From: Bombardia bombarda
Lineage: Eukaryota; Ascomycota; Sordariomycetes; Sordariales; Lasiosphaeriaceae
Length of the DNA: 64,000 nucleotides
NCBI GenBank assembly: GCA_030512295.1
Contig: JAULSR010000005.1
Location: 2,108,001-2,172,000, forward strand
Reading direction: 5' to 3'
Below the pieces are notes generated by a model. The model was not told the DNA's origin and searched no databases. It saw only the letters and a list, made by a program, of their open reading frames with translations. A program made the translations under genes and the position numbers. Below, piece by piece: positions 43,271 through 54,426 of this stretch (position 1 is the stretch's first letter; every line of letters starts with the position of its first letter).

Positions 43271-44396
43271 ATAGAGTAAGGAGAGAAAAGTGTACTTTTT
43301 GTTATGTATATTCTGTATAGTATGATTGTGTAACATAGTATGGGATGTGTAGACAAAACCATGGATACCCAAAACTGGAGTAATTGGACACTTGCTCACT
43401 TTGTTACTTTCGTATGTCGAGTGCTTTTGTTGGTCTTTGACAAACCAATAACCGGGCCCTATCCTCCAATATGTGGCAATGGACAAGGCACTGCCGATGA
43501 GAACGACAAGGACTAGTAGACGTTCTAGTTTTTTTGGCCTAAAGTGATGAAAAGTTTTCAATGGAAACCCGATACATCACCGCAGTCAACTATAGACTAA
43601 AGCGACGAGAAAGGAGGCAGATCGTCCGAAAGCCAATCCAGGTGACAAAAATATCATCAAATACCGATCAATGCTCTTGTTTTGATGTTACTGAGATGTC
43701 AGACTGCTGAAATCAATTCAAGTTTGTAAGTCTTTCATGGGCCATAAGATCTTCAAGACCTGCTATGGTTCCCGCGAGCAAACAAATCAAACATGTGCAA
43801 AAGTCCAGCAATTCAGCCACTTGCACGAAGCTTTAGACAATCGCCTTTTGCCATTCGCACCCCAACTATCACACCCATTTTTGTTTTTGGCTGTCGGGGT
43901 ACTTGAAGGAAGAGAATATCCCTATATACAGCAGCACCCATCCAAGAATATTTTCTCAGCTACCAAGTGGCCCTTTAACCTTTGGGGACGACGGTGAGCT
44001 GCACCTTCAACCAGTGGCCCGTTATCCATGCTTGTTAAATCCTTCCGAGTAGGACGATGCAGTCCAAAGTTTGCACCTCGAGGTATCTAAGGAGCCAAAA
44101 CAGCCACTGCAATGCCAAGTCAACCCTCCATGCGATATCAATCGAAGGTAGATCCACGTGGGTTTCCGTCGCCTCTGCAGGGCGGGCAGTAGAAGCTCGT
44201 GGGGTTTTTTGAGAAGGTGGCATATAGACCGACCTTGGCGCTTTTGAGACTTGGCTTGTAGGATTGGCTATGAGGCCTCGGTGGCCTGTTCGGTTCACAA
44301 CATAACACGCTGTACGTTGAGGTCGCGGGTGAGGGTCTGGTGACGTTGTGCAAGGCATGCTTTACAAGAATGCTCCAACATGCGCTGTCCATTCCT
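43271..44396. other. Convergent intergenic spacer
   Basis: This is 1.1 kb of 3' flank between Bcs1 and PYM. Open frames at 43737-43997 and 44035-44358 carry no family signature. Nothing else is recognised. Confidence 0.5.
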
Positions 44397-45002
44397 TCAG
44401 CTCGAGCCATCCTCGGTCGCAGCCGCCGCTGACGTCGCCGCCGTCGTCGTCGCATCTTTCGGCTCCCCCTCGGCATCAAAGCCCAATGCAGCCAGCTCCC
44501 GTATCAGCTCGTTAATCTTGATAACTTTTGCGATCTGCTCCGGCAACAGTGCTTCGCCCGTGTCCTTCTTGTCTTTGAGATCCTTGGCCTGGCGCAGCTT
44601 CTTCTTGATATTCCGCGCCTTCTTCTCCCTCTCGGCCTCTGGGTCTAGCTCCTCGGTCTTGGGCTCGTCCTTATCTGCACCATCATCAACCTGCGAGTCA
44701 CCGGCGGCCTTGGCCTTCTTACGCGCCTCGCGCCGCTTAGCGTTTTTGTTGACTGCGCTCGAGGACTGGTTCTGCTTGTCGTCCTTCAGGCCTTCGGCAC
44801 CGGGTACTGGGCCCTTGCCCCGGGTACGGAAGCTCTCGGCCGTGCGGTTCTTGTAGACCTCGACATCCTCTGGCGGGCGGTAGCCGGGGCGGATCTTGAT
44901 GGCTTTTCTCAGAGTACCATCTGCCCGCAGAGTCTCGGGGATGACTCTTTCGCCGCTGGACTTGTCTGTCACAATGCCGGAATTGCTCGGTTGCGCGGCC
45001 AT
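44397..45002 (-). CDS. Partner of Y14 and Mago (PYM), exon-junction-complex disassembly factor
   Basis: A single exon of 201 residues. The N-terminal Mago-binding domain is complete: SGIVTDKSSGERVIPETLRA, DGTLRKAIKIRPGYRPPEDV and VEVYKNR (residues about 8-53). The rest is a highly charged Lys/Glu/Ala coil ending with LLPEQIAKVIKINELIRELAAL, the region that in animal PYM contacts the ribosome. PYM binds the Mago-Y14 heterodimer and strips exon junction complexes from translated mRNA in the cytoplasm. Its presence fits an intron-rich genome. It is divergently arranged with the Qcr9 gene. Confidence 0.92.
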   Translation of the reverse strand: MAAQPSNSGIVTDKSSGERVIPETLRADGTLRKAIKIRPGYRPPEDVEVYKNRTAESFRTRGKGPVPGAEGLKDDKQNQSSSAVNKNAKRREARKKAKAAGDSQVDDGADKDEPKTEELDPEAEREKKARNIKKKLRQAKDLKDKKDTGEALLPEQIAKVIKINELIRELAALGFDAEGEPKDATTTAATSAAAATEDGSS

Positions 45003-45563
45003 GATGATGGTGTTGATTGGGGGCGAGGGCGGGTGTGCGGGGTGTTTCCGATTGCCAATAGTGTAGATACCTCAGATGCGGATGAGGATGTGGGGTTGGG
45101 TGGGACGGTGGACGTTGGCTCCTACCTCCCGTGCAACGGCGACCCAGTTTCGTTTCAAGGTGAGTGGGTGTTGGTTGAGACTTGAGGAAGTGTCGGAATG
45201 CGCATGCGCACAAAAAGCTGGAGCGCTGTTTGACAGCCTTGGCTTGGCCTTTTCTTGGTCTCTTGGGCCGCCAATAGCACGCGGTAGCGCTGTGTCCTGC
45301 GAATACTTACTACAGTACTGGAAGTTGGCTGGAGTCTGAGAGGGAGCTTTGGCCAATCAGAGGGCCCGTATTTCTGTCGGGTGGTTCCGGTACTATCTTT
45401 CCGCCTAGTCGGATTTGCCCTGCTCCCGCCGCCCGTTGTGACAAAAACATCCTCATCGTCCGCCTCACTACCCTGTCTTTGCCCGCACAGCGCCGATTGC
45501 GAAAGCCGAACCTCCAATTGACCCAGCTCGGGATCTCGGATCAAGGATTATACAACCGTCAAA
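45003..45563. promoter_or_regulatory. Shared promoter region of PYM and Qcr9 genes
   Basis: 561 bases lie between divergent starts. CCAAT (in GGCCAATCAG) occurs at 45353-45357, about 207 bases before the Qcr9 start. CCAAT is the binding site of the HAP complex, which activates respiratory genes in fungi; use here is inference. Confidence 0.5.
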
Positions 45564-45993
45564 ATGGTGAGATACCATCCCCCCTAAGTGGGAGCGAGAC
45601 AATACTAATCGCGCATCTCCTAGGCCTCCGCCCTCTACAAGCAAGTGTTCCCGAGTCCAACAGTCGCCCGATCACCGAACTAACATCTATCGCTTAGCAC
45701 CTTCTTCCGGAGGAACTACACCATGCTGGGTGTTGTCTTCGTCTCTGCCTTTGTCTTTGAGATGTACGTCACAGCGAGCAGGAGCGGAACCACGTGGTGT
45801 ATGGACGGTCGCGCTGACTATTTCACAGGGGCTTCAACACGACAATGGACAAGGTCTGGGACAAGAACAACCGTGGGGTATGAAAACACGATCGATGTGC
45901 AACCAATGCTCACTATGGATACTGACGAGAGACGAACAGCGCCAATGGAAGGACATCCGCCACAAGTACGCCGAGGCCGAGGAGGAGGCTTAA
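45564..45993 (+). CDS. qcr9: Cytochrome bc1 complex subunit 9 (Qcr9)
   Basis: Five coding exons: 45564-45566, 45624-45640, 45698-45763, 45829-45877 and 45940-45993; 189 bases, 62 residues. The first coding exon is only the ATG. Intron 2 is GC-AG (AA/GCAAGT to GCTTAG). The product starts MASALYNTFFRRNYTMLG, has one hydrophobic span (VVFVSAFVFEMGF), then TTMDKVWDKNNRGRQWKDIRH and an acidic tail. This is the small single-span UCR9 protein that packs beside cytochrome c1 and the Rieske subunit in complex III. Splice phases all fit, and no other joining gives RRNY and GRQWKDIRHKY in one frame. Confidence 0.93.
45641..45697 (+). other. GC-AG intron 2 of Qcr9
   Basis: The donor is CTACAA/GCAAGT and the acceptor GCTTAG/C. 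ACTAAC lies upstream of the acceptor. Splicing forms an Asn codon across the junction (LYN-TFF). A GTGTTC donor four bases later would break the frame. Confidence 0.87.
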
Positions 45994-47086
45994 ATCAGAC
46001 GAGGTGCGAAACTACTACGAATCTGTCTCGACGAACCCGCGAAACACCGCCCTGAAGAAGGCTAGGAGTCCGGAGATGGTCGACTGTGTACATTCCAGGG
46101 GAGGATCAGCTGTAGAATGATAGAGAGCAATGTTTTGCTAGACAACCTATAAGCGTGGGCATCACTTTGAACCGTGCAATGTGAACGTACTGTGCCAGCT
46201 CTATCAATGCAGTCTGGCTATGCTTAGGTACCTATGCTGGGCACAGCAACGAGATAAAAGGGGTTGTGACCTCGGGTTTACGTGGACGTTGTGGATGCCT
46301 ATGAGCCGCTTTCTGGTGGAAGTGGCTGATGAACCAGTGTGTGGTTGGCAGGTAACTGCCTACACAGTATAATTACTCGACTCATTCATCAATGGGTGAC
46401 CTCGATCTCGCCAGCACTCAGCACCTCAGCCAGTCCTTAGGTGTGTTTGACGTTTTCATGCATAGAGTTTTGGCGCTAGCACCGAGGCAAGAACCCCCCT
46501 GCATGCCTCCGCGCACTGTCCCGCAGTGCTGCAGACCCCTCCGAGTCGTTGTAGCACGGGTAGCTTGTGGGTGCTGTCCCGCAACTGATAGCGCGATAGG
46601 GAGAGGACGGAATCGATTACCGGCCGCGATGGAAGCTGCTGTCATTCACTTAGATGGCGGACATGGAAGCTGAAAGATTAAGTCTAGTCAATGCCGCCAT
46701 CACTGCGCGTTTTCATCGCACCTGTTAGCCATTCAACAACATGAAAGTCGCTTCCTAGGTGACTTACTTATATATACTCAGGCTACAGCAAAGTGCACCT
46801 GCAACGACCAAGGCGATACCAAAGTCACCCTTAAGACACGGAGCAGCGCCACTCTTCCCAAAGTGATTTCTCATCAACCATCGCCATCCGTCTAGACTTA
46901 GTATTCCGTACAACTACCCCACGAACGAATCCCCCACTACTACCACCCTCCACCCTCCACCCTCCACTCTCCAACTTTATCAGCTCGGCTTTACGATTTC
47001 GGCCGCACGCCCACCACCAAACCATCCTTCGAAGACCGCCCCAACGCTGGGCCTTCTCCCTCGCAGACGCAGCGTAGCATGATCTG
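45994..47086. other. Spacer upstream of the Ubr1-type gene
   Basis: This is 1.1 kb with the Qcr9 3' flank and the Ubr1 promoter. CCACCCTCCACCCTCCAC repeats lie at 46946-46972. A short open frame at 46392-46673 has no family features. Confidence 0.5.
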
Positions 47087-47087
47087 A
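47079..47087 (+). promoter_or_regulatory. Mini-uORF overlapping the Ubr1 start (TGATG)
   Basis: ATG ATC TGA ends on the A of the main ATG at 47087, so stop and start overlap by one base. This layout can allow termination-reinitiation. Seen in sequence; effect is inference, and the alternative in-frame start at 47102 would place it 14 bases further away. Confidence 0.5.
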
Positions 47088-50000
47088 TGCTTGCTGCTGC
47101 GATGGAATCCAAAATGTCGACCCAGGAGCAGCAGCTCTGTCAATATCTGATGGAGCTGCCCTCCCACCACAAGTTCCGGTACAGCGATGGAGCCGCGCGC
47201 GAGCTCTTGACCACCCTCTTCTGGTCCATGGCCGGTGGGAAGCATGACTACATGAACCTCCTCTTTCCTCGCGGCCTGCCCACCGGGAACGGCACGAATC
47301 CCAAGCTCAAGGAAGCCCAGGGCGCTGTCGACGGCGCAGAGTACACCGAGGCCGCCCGCGGCAAGGCATGCGGCCACATATTCAAGCAAGGGGAGGCTTC
47401 GTACGCCTGCAGGACCTGCAGCGCCGACGACACCTGCTGTCTGTGCAGCAAGTGCTTCGAAGCCACCGACCACACTGGCCATATGGTTAGGATCAGCATT
47501 TCGCCGGGGAATAGCGGCTGCTGCGATTGCGGAGATGCCGAGGCCTGGAGGAACCCCATGTTTTGCACCATACACTCGATATGGGAGGGAGAGCAGTCCA
47601 AGGGGAAGGGGAAAGCTGCCGCAGGCCTGCCCGAGGACCTGATCACTAGTATTAGGATGACAATCGGCCGCGTCTTCGACTACATGTGCGACGTCATATC
47701 ATGCTCGCCCGAGCAGCTCAGACAGACAAAGACTGTCGAGTCTATCGAGCAAGACGAGAGGATGTCAAGGCTGTCGGCCGATTATTGCGGCGGGGATATC
47801 GGCCCCCCTGGGGAATATGCCGTTCTACTTTGGAACGACGAGAAACACACAGTCATGGACGTCAGAGACCAGGTTGCCCGAGCCTGCAAAACAACACTGC
47901 AAAACGGCGTCCAAAAGGCCTATGAAACCGACCTGATAGGCAGAAGTCTCCTGATGTATGATTCGAGTCTCCCAAAGCTCCTCGAGGTTGCCGAGATCCT
48001 CGAGAGAATCAGAGTCACAGTCACGATTCGTTCTGCACGCGACACATTCAGGGAACAGATGGTTGGGACCATGATCGAGTGGCTTAATGATATCTCAGGT
48101 TGCAGCGTCGGCGAGGACCATCAGATTTTGAGAATCACCGTGTGCGAGGAGATGCTCAAGCCTTGGCGGAGGGGAAGCCCTGCCGCCCATGCCATCGTTG
48201 GCAAAAACGGCATTGACGATGAAGACATGATTGACCGTGAAGAGACAGAGAATGACGACTTTCTCGAGCTGCAGACCAGGCTCCTGCGCCAAGCCCGCCA
48301 GGCTGCTCGTCGGGAGATCGACACCGGAGATGTCACTGATGATGATGAAGTTGACGAGGACGAGGACGGGGGGATCACACCCCTTCAAGCGGAGAGATGG
48401 ACGAGGACGGGGATGACGATGATGTCATGATGATCGATACGAGAACAGACACTGATGATGTTCGGATGCAAAACTGGCGCCAAGACCAAGCGTTGGAAGA
48501 AGATGAAGCCACAGTCGCTGGCTATCCGCCACCGCCACCTCCCCCTCCTGCTGGAGCTTCAGTTCCAGCCCCGCGCCGCAACGCCCGAGACCGGGAGCTT
48601 ACGCCTTCTGATTCAGATACTGCAGAACCACTTATTGCGCCCGCCGTCTATGCAAAGGCCCATCTCGAGGTTCCCAAGACTCCTGGTCTGGCCAAGGTTC
48701 TGCCCCCCAACCCTGGGCGTTACTGGCTCGGCACCCCTGCTGGTTATATCGAACAAGATGACATCCCGGCTTCCGAGGACCTCTTTGAGCGAGTCCGTCT
48801 TGACTGGATGATCTTGTTCGATCTGAGGATGTGGAAGAAAGTCCGAAACGACCTACGGTCACTGTATATCTCAACCGTAGTCACGATCCCGGAGTTCAAG
48901 CGGGTCCTTGGTCTCCGTTTTGCCGGACTCTACACCACCCTCGCCCAACTCTACCTCATTGGAGATCGAGAACCCGATCATTCCATCATTAATATCTCAC
49001 TGCAGATGTTGACAACCCCCTCCATCACTGCCGAGATTGTCGAGCGAGGAAACTTTCTGACAAATCTCATGGCAATCCTGTACACGTTCCTTACCACTCG
49101 TCAGGTTGGACACCCCTGGGATGTGGCGTCCAATGCCGTACTGGCCTTCGACTCGGGCTCGGTCACCAACCGCCGCATGTACCACTTCTTCCTTGACTTG
49201 AAGTATCTCTTTGGCTCCCCCCATGTCCAAGAGCGCCTTAGGACAGAAGATCGGTACATGATGCAGTTTCTAGATCTTGTCAAGCTGCATCAAGGCATCT
49301 GCCCGAACCTGCGAGCTGTGGGCGAGCATGTGGAATACGAAACAGACAGCTGGATTAGTGCCTCTCTTGTTACGCGCGAGATCAATAGGCTATGTAGGCA
49401 GTTTGCTGAGTCTTTCCGCAACGTCAAAGAGCAGGATTCTCTCTACGTGTCCAAGGCCATTCGCCTTGCGGCAAAAAGCGTCATCATTAACTCCATCGGT
49501 GCCGAGCGTGGTAGGTTCAGCCACTCAGAGATTAAGGATGAGGTCAAATTCAAGAAGCTGGGTGATTTTGAATTCGATCCTTTAGGTCGGCAATTCGACG
49601 TGGTCAAGTTTGTGGTGGAAGAACAGCCTATCAGCTTTCATCATGCGCTTCATTACACTCTGTCGTGGTTGATTGAGTGCGGCAAGTTAATGCCCATTGA
49701 ACAGCTCAGGGCTCTTCTTACCTTCACAACCCAAGAACTTGAGGTAAAACCACTTTCCATGGGTCGAAAGTCGATGCCGAAAACAAGCTATAACCCCGAG
49801 GACTACCTGATGGCGGCCTTTGACTACCCACTCCGAGTCTGTGCCTGGCTTGCGCAGATGAAGGCAGGCATGTGGGTCAGAAATGGGCTGAGTCTGCGTC
49901 ACCAGGCTGGAACATATCGAGGCGTTAGTCAGAGAGATGTCTCGCATCATCGTGACATCTTCCTCTTACAAACTGCGCTCGTGGTCTGCGACCCGAGCCG

Positions 50001-53000
50001 GGTGCTTGCTTCGATTGTCGATCGGTTTGGGATGGAGAAATGGGTCAAGGGAATATTCGAGCAGAAGTTGAAGAGCCAGGACGACACTCAGCACTTGGAC
50101 GTTGTTGAGGATATGATACACCTACTCATTGTGCTCTTAAGTGACAGAACATCCCTGGCACGCAATGAGGAGGACTCGGGTCCGCATATCCCATCTATGC
50201 GCCGGGATATCACTCACGTTCTCTGCTTCAAGCCCATGTCTTTCTCTGATATCGGGAATAAGCTCCCAGATAAGTTTCAGGAACAAGAGGACTTTCACAG
50301 AACATTGGACGAGATGACAACGTTCAAATCGCCCGAAGGTCTTTCTGACGTCGGAACATTTGAGCTTAAGCCCCAGTATATAGAGGAGGTCGACCCCTAT
50401 ATCGCACATTACAACAAAAATCAGCGCGAGGAGGCAGAAAATGCCTGGCGCACATGGATGGCCAAGAAAACAGGAAAGCCTATTGAGGACATTGTCTTCG
50501 AGCCAAAGCTACGCCCCATTACATCTGGAGCGTTTGCTGGCCTTGGTCAATTCACCAGCACCGGCGTATTTGCTCAGATCATATACTACTCGCTTCTCTA
50601 CGCCCTTCTGTATTCCAAACTCACGCCCAATGTTCCCTCCACTCGAGTGGAGACCTTCCTACAAGTTGTATTGCATCTGATTCTTATCGCCATCGGCGAA
50701 GACAGCTCGAACGAGCATGACCCGCAGCGGGCTTCATTTATCGCCATTGCGCTTTCTAAACAAGCACGCAGCAACTTCATGCCCGATGCCCCTGAGGCGA
50801 AGACTATCGTGGCCCTCCTGAATATGATGTCATCCAAGGATGAGTTCAAGGCGTGCCATCCAAGGATAGCTCTAATTCTTAAGAGGATGCGGCAGAAGCG
50901 ACCCCACAACTTCGAGTTTGCTTTCCAGCACCTCGGCTTGTCAGTCGACCGAGTCAGCACAGCTTCGCCTGCCCACCAGGCCGAGGAAGAACGGGAGAAA
51001 AAGAAGCGGGCTGCGCTGGACCGCCAGGCGAGAGTGATGGCGCAGTTCCAAGCGCAGCAGAAGAGCTTTATGGAAAACCAGGGTGATATCAACTGGGGAG
51101 ACGTGGATGAGCTTGATGAGGATGAGGATGTGCCACTGGTAGAGGAGCATAAAAACTACTGGAAGTATCCGTCTGGCACCTGTATCTTGTGCCAAGAGGA
51201 GACCGACGATCGTCGGCTTTATGGCACGTTTGCTTTCTTCACCGAAAGCAATATCCTTCGACAGACGGACCTTCAAGATCCTGATTTTGTCAGAGAAGCT
51301 TTCAATACACCCGACAACCTCGACCGGTCTGCTGAGGAAATACGCCCTTTCGGCGTTGCTCATGAAAATCGACAGATCGTCCAGAAGGTGAACCCAGCCG
51401 GAGAGATTTTTGAGACGGAACGCCAAACTATTGGTAAAGGATTCCCAGCGAACCTGTCGCGGCCTGGTCCAGTCTCTATTGGCTGCGGTCACATTATGCA
51501 TTATGCTTGTTTTGAGGCCTATTTTGATGCTACTGTACGGCGCCATAATCAGCAGATTGCGCGGCACCCTCCTGAGGATACTAAGAGACTGGAGTTTGTC
51601 TGCCCATTATGCAAGGCTCTCGGAAACGCTTTTCTACCCATTATATGGAAAAGTAAAGAGGAATCATACCCTGGCCCACTGGTGGCATCGAGTTCTTTCG
51701 CCTCTTTCCTCGATAATCAGCTGCATTCTGCCTACTACACACTTGGGGCAGCACGCCCACCCGATCCGATACAAAACGCTTTCCAGGAATACACATCAAG
51801 CACGATGGTCAACAATCTTGCTGAGAGGTCGTCTCAGCTATTAGATGATGCTTGGGTTGAAGTCGGAACCCGGTCGGTCTCTACTAGCGGCACGCCTTTC
51901 AGCGGAATCATGGTCGGAACTCCGGATGTCAGCCAGAGAACCTCGACTCCAGAAACCAGCATGAACATCATGATGCGAGAATTGGTCACAGTATATCGTC
52001 GACTCAGAGATACCCTCCGAAAGAATGGTATTAACTCACGGCACCTCGATGATACCCCTCTCGAGGACGACAGTAATGAGCTGTACTCCAGCGACGCGTT
52101 GGCCCGTTCTGTAGGGTTTTCTATCTCTGCAGTTGAGATCCAACAACGCGGTGTGGAGGCTGAATACGGGATGACTTTCTTGGAGAAAGTTCCCGACCAG
52201 ATTCTCACGCAGCTCCGGATCCTCAGCGAGACGGTGACATCATTCATCGCCATTGGAGGATTGCGGGAAGCAGGCGAGAACAGGATCGATACTGAATACC
52301 GAAAAGACAGCGAACGACAACACTGCCAACTTTTCATGACTCAGTATATTAATAAAGATACTCGGTCGCCCGCCACTGAGTACCCTCCGCTATTGAGTCA
52401 AGATCCCTTCGTCTTCCTCTGCGAGTGTGTCTTTGGCGTCATCCCGAACCAAAACATGGAGATATCTCATCTTGTCCGCCTTTGCTACCTCGCAGAGCTC
52501 ACTAAGCTGGTCTATCACATCGGCCACAGCATGCCCGCCACTCACTGGCTGGATCGTATCATCAACCGCCATCCCAACATGGACCCCGCATTGGCTAACT
52601 TTGCCACCTTCTGCGAGTCAGTGGTAAAGATGGACGTCGATGCGAATACCGAACCTGTCCCTAAGCCTGTCCCCGAGCCTGCTGGTGAGAACAAGGGGTT
52701 CAGCCAGCCCGGTTTAGACGACTGGGATGGCTGGTATATGTTGGTAAGGAAGTATGCGCTGGCATTCCTCCGAAAGTGTATCGTCCTGCTCTACGTCAAG
52801 TATGGCGTCGATTTCAACAGCCACACTTCGCCCAATCCGGAGCAGAAGGAGCTTGAGCGGCTTACTGAGGCCCTCCGCCTGCCATCTTTTGATGAAATGC
52901 TGACGGCCCTCACACCTCTTGGAGCTCAGTGCGGCTGGCCTGCAGAAACGCCACGTCTCGTTGCCGGCTGGGTGAGACATCAGGCACTATGTCCCCGCTA

Positions 53001-53607
53001 TGGCAGCGATGAAGGGCTACCTCCCTCAGCGGTGGTCAGCCACCCTGGAATATTTGAACTGGTGGGCCTGCCTATGAACTACGACACCCTGATTGAGGAG
53101 TGCACTCGGAGGCGATGCCCTACCAGGGGCAAAGAGATCTCGGACCCGACTATGTGCCTGTTCTGTGGAGATTTGTTCTGCGCTCAGGGGATTTGCTGCT
53201 CTAAGGAGGAGAAGGAGGGGCGCAACAAGACAGTCAAGATTGGCGGTGCGCAGCAACATATGCGAAAGTAAGTCTTTCCTCTCCGCCTCGCATTTCGTTG
53301 TAGGTATTTGGCTAGTACTGACATTACTTCTTACTACAGGTGCCAAAAGAACATGGGAATATTCCTGAACATTCGAAAGTGCTGCATCTTTTATAACCAT
53401 CGCTTCTCTGGGTCCTTCAGCCACGCGCCGTACATTGACAAGTACGGCGAAGTCGATCTGGGTTTCCGCCATGGCCGCCAGCTATTTTTGCACCAGAAGC
53501 GCTACGACTCGATGCTGCGCAGCCTATGGTTGAGCCATGGCGTGCCGAGCTTCATCAGCCGCAAGCTCGAGCAGGATATCAATAACGGGGGCTGGGAGAC
53601 CATATAA
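47087..53607 (+). CDS. ubr1: N-end-rule E3 ubiquitin ligase, Ubr1 type (frame break near 48370)
   Basis: Three segments: 47087 to about 48370, about 48371-53267, then a GTAAGT-CTACAG intron and 53340-53607; roughly 2149 residues. The UBR box (residues 94-164) has CGHIFKQGE, CRTCSADDTCCLCSKCF, HTGH and CCDCGDAEAW, the type-1 N-degron pocket. A ClpS-like domain follows (about 240-330: EYAVLLWNDEKHTVMDVRDQ). The C-terminal RING has CILCQEE, then GCGHIMHYACF and FVCPLCKALGN. The last part (residue about 1900 on) is the Ubr autoinhibitory region with CLFCGDLFCAQGICC and HRFSGSFSHAPYIDKYGEVD. Between 48353 and 48396 the frame must change by one base; a run of six G at 48368-48373 is the likely place. 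Arithmetic fits one missing base exactly. The enzyme marks proteins with destabilising N-termini for the proteasome. Confidence 0.92.
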
Positions 53608-54426
53608 GAGAGGGAAAGATTGACATGGGTTTGGTTGGTCGGGCAGGTGAAATAGAAGGATACGAGGAGGAATTAGCAGCATATTTTATATAACATGGTG
53701 GTTTGGGTCGAATCCATAAGGGCAAATGGATGAATTGTAGTGGTGCTGGACGGGATGGTTGAAGGATGGGCTAAGATGTATTAGTTTGTGGTTGGGGGTT
53801 GGGGGTTGGGGGTTAGGGTTATTGTGTTTCTCGTATTCAGTTTTCCTGGTACTAAGATTCATAAAAATTGCAGTGTAATCATTCATGCCTCTTGCTTGCT
53901 TTGGATATCTTCCATCCAGCGGCAGGTAGTGTATTGTAAAAACGTAAATCCCGTGACACAAGACTAGATCTGAATTACCTAAAGAAAACTCATAACTATA
54001 TTTATTGTCTTGTGACTGTTCGTGCCACTATCCTCTTGATAAAACATACAGATAAAATTTGGTATCCTTATAACATTCACGTATTGTACACGCTACCTAG
54101 TTTGAAGCACGGAAATGTTGCCAGACAGTTATTCATCTTGACCAGATAAACTAAATAGGTATAGCGTATGATATCTAAGCAGGATCAACAACATCATTAA
54201 GCGCTTAATAGCTAGCTCATCAAACACAGATAAGACGGGTATTCCCAAAAAATCCACAGTCCCCAAAAAGATTCCCCTAAAACCAATTAAAATAAAACCC
54301 AACCCCTTCCCCTTTTTGTACAAGTAAACAACCAAAGGCGACGTCGACCAGCTGAGGGCATGACATAACCTCTTTCACACATGTATATAATAATAACTAT
54401 TAAACGACGCTCGCTCAATTCATCAT
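53608..54426. other. Convergent intergenic spacer with a G-rich array
   Basis: This is the 3' flank of Ubr1 and the sulfate permease. It contains three GGGGGTT units followed by AGGGTT (53794-53820). No gene is supported. Confidence 0.6.
53794..53820. repeat. GGGGGTT tandem array ending in TTAGGGTT
   Basis: Four G-runs (5, 5, 5 and 3) are separated by TT or TTA, a pattern that can fold as a G-quadruplex. The end resembles a single telomeric unit (TTAGGG) but is too short to be a telomere relic with confidence. Confidence 0.8.

Noticed and set aside
48350..48396. 47-base intron in Ubr1
   Set aside because: It would repair the frame, but GTTGAC is a weak donor, GAGAG a poor acceptor and no branch site is visible. 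A one-base difference in the G run is simpler.
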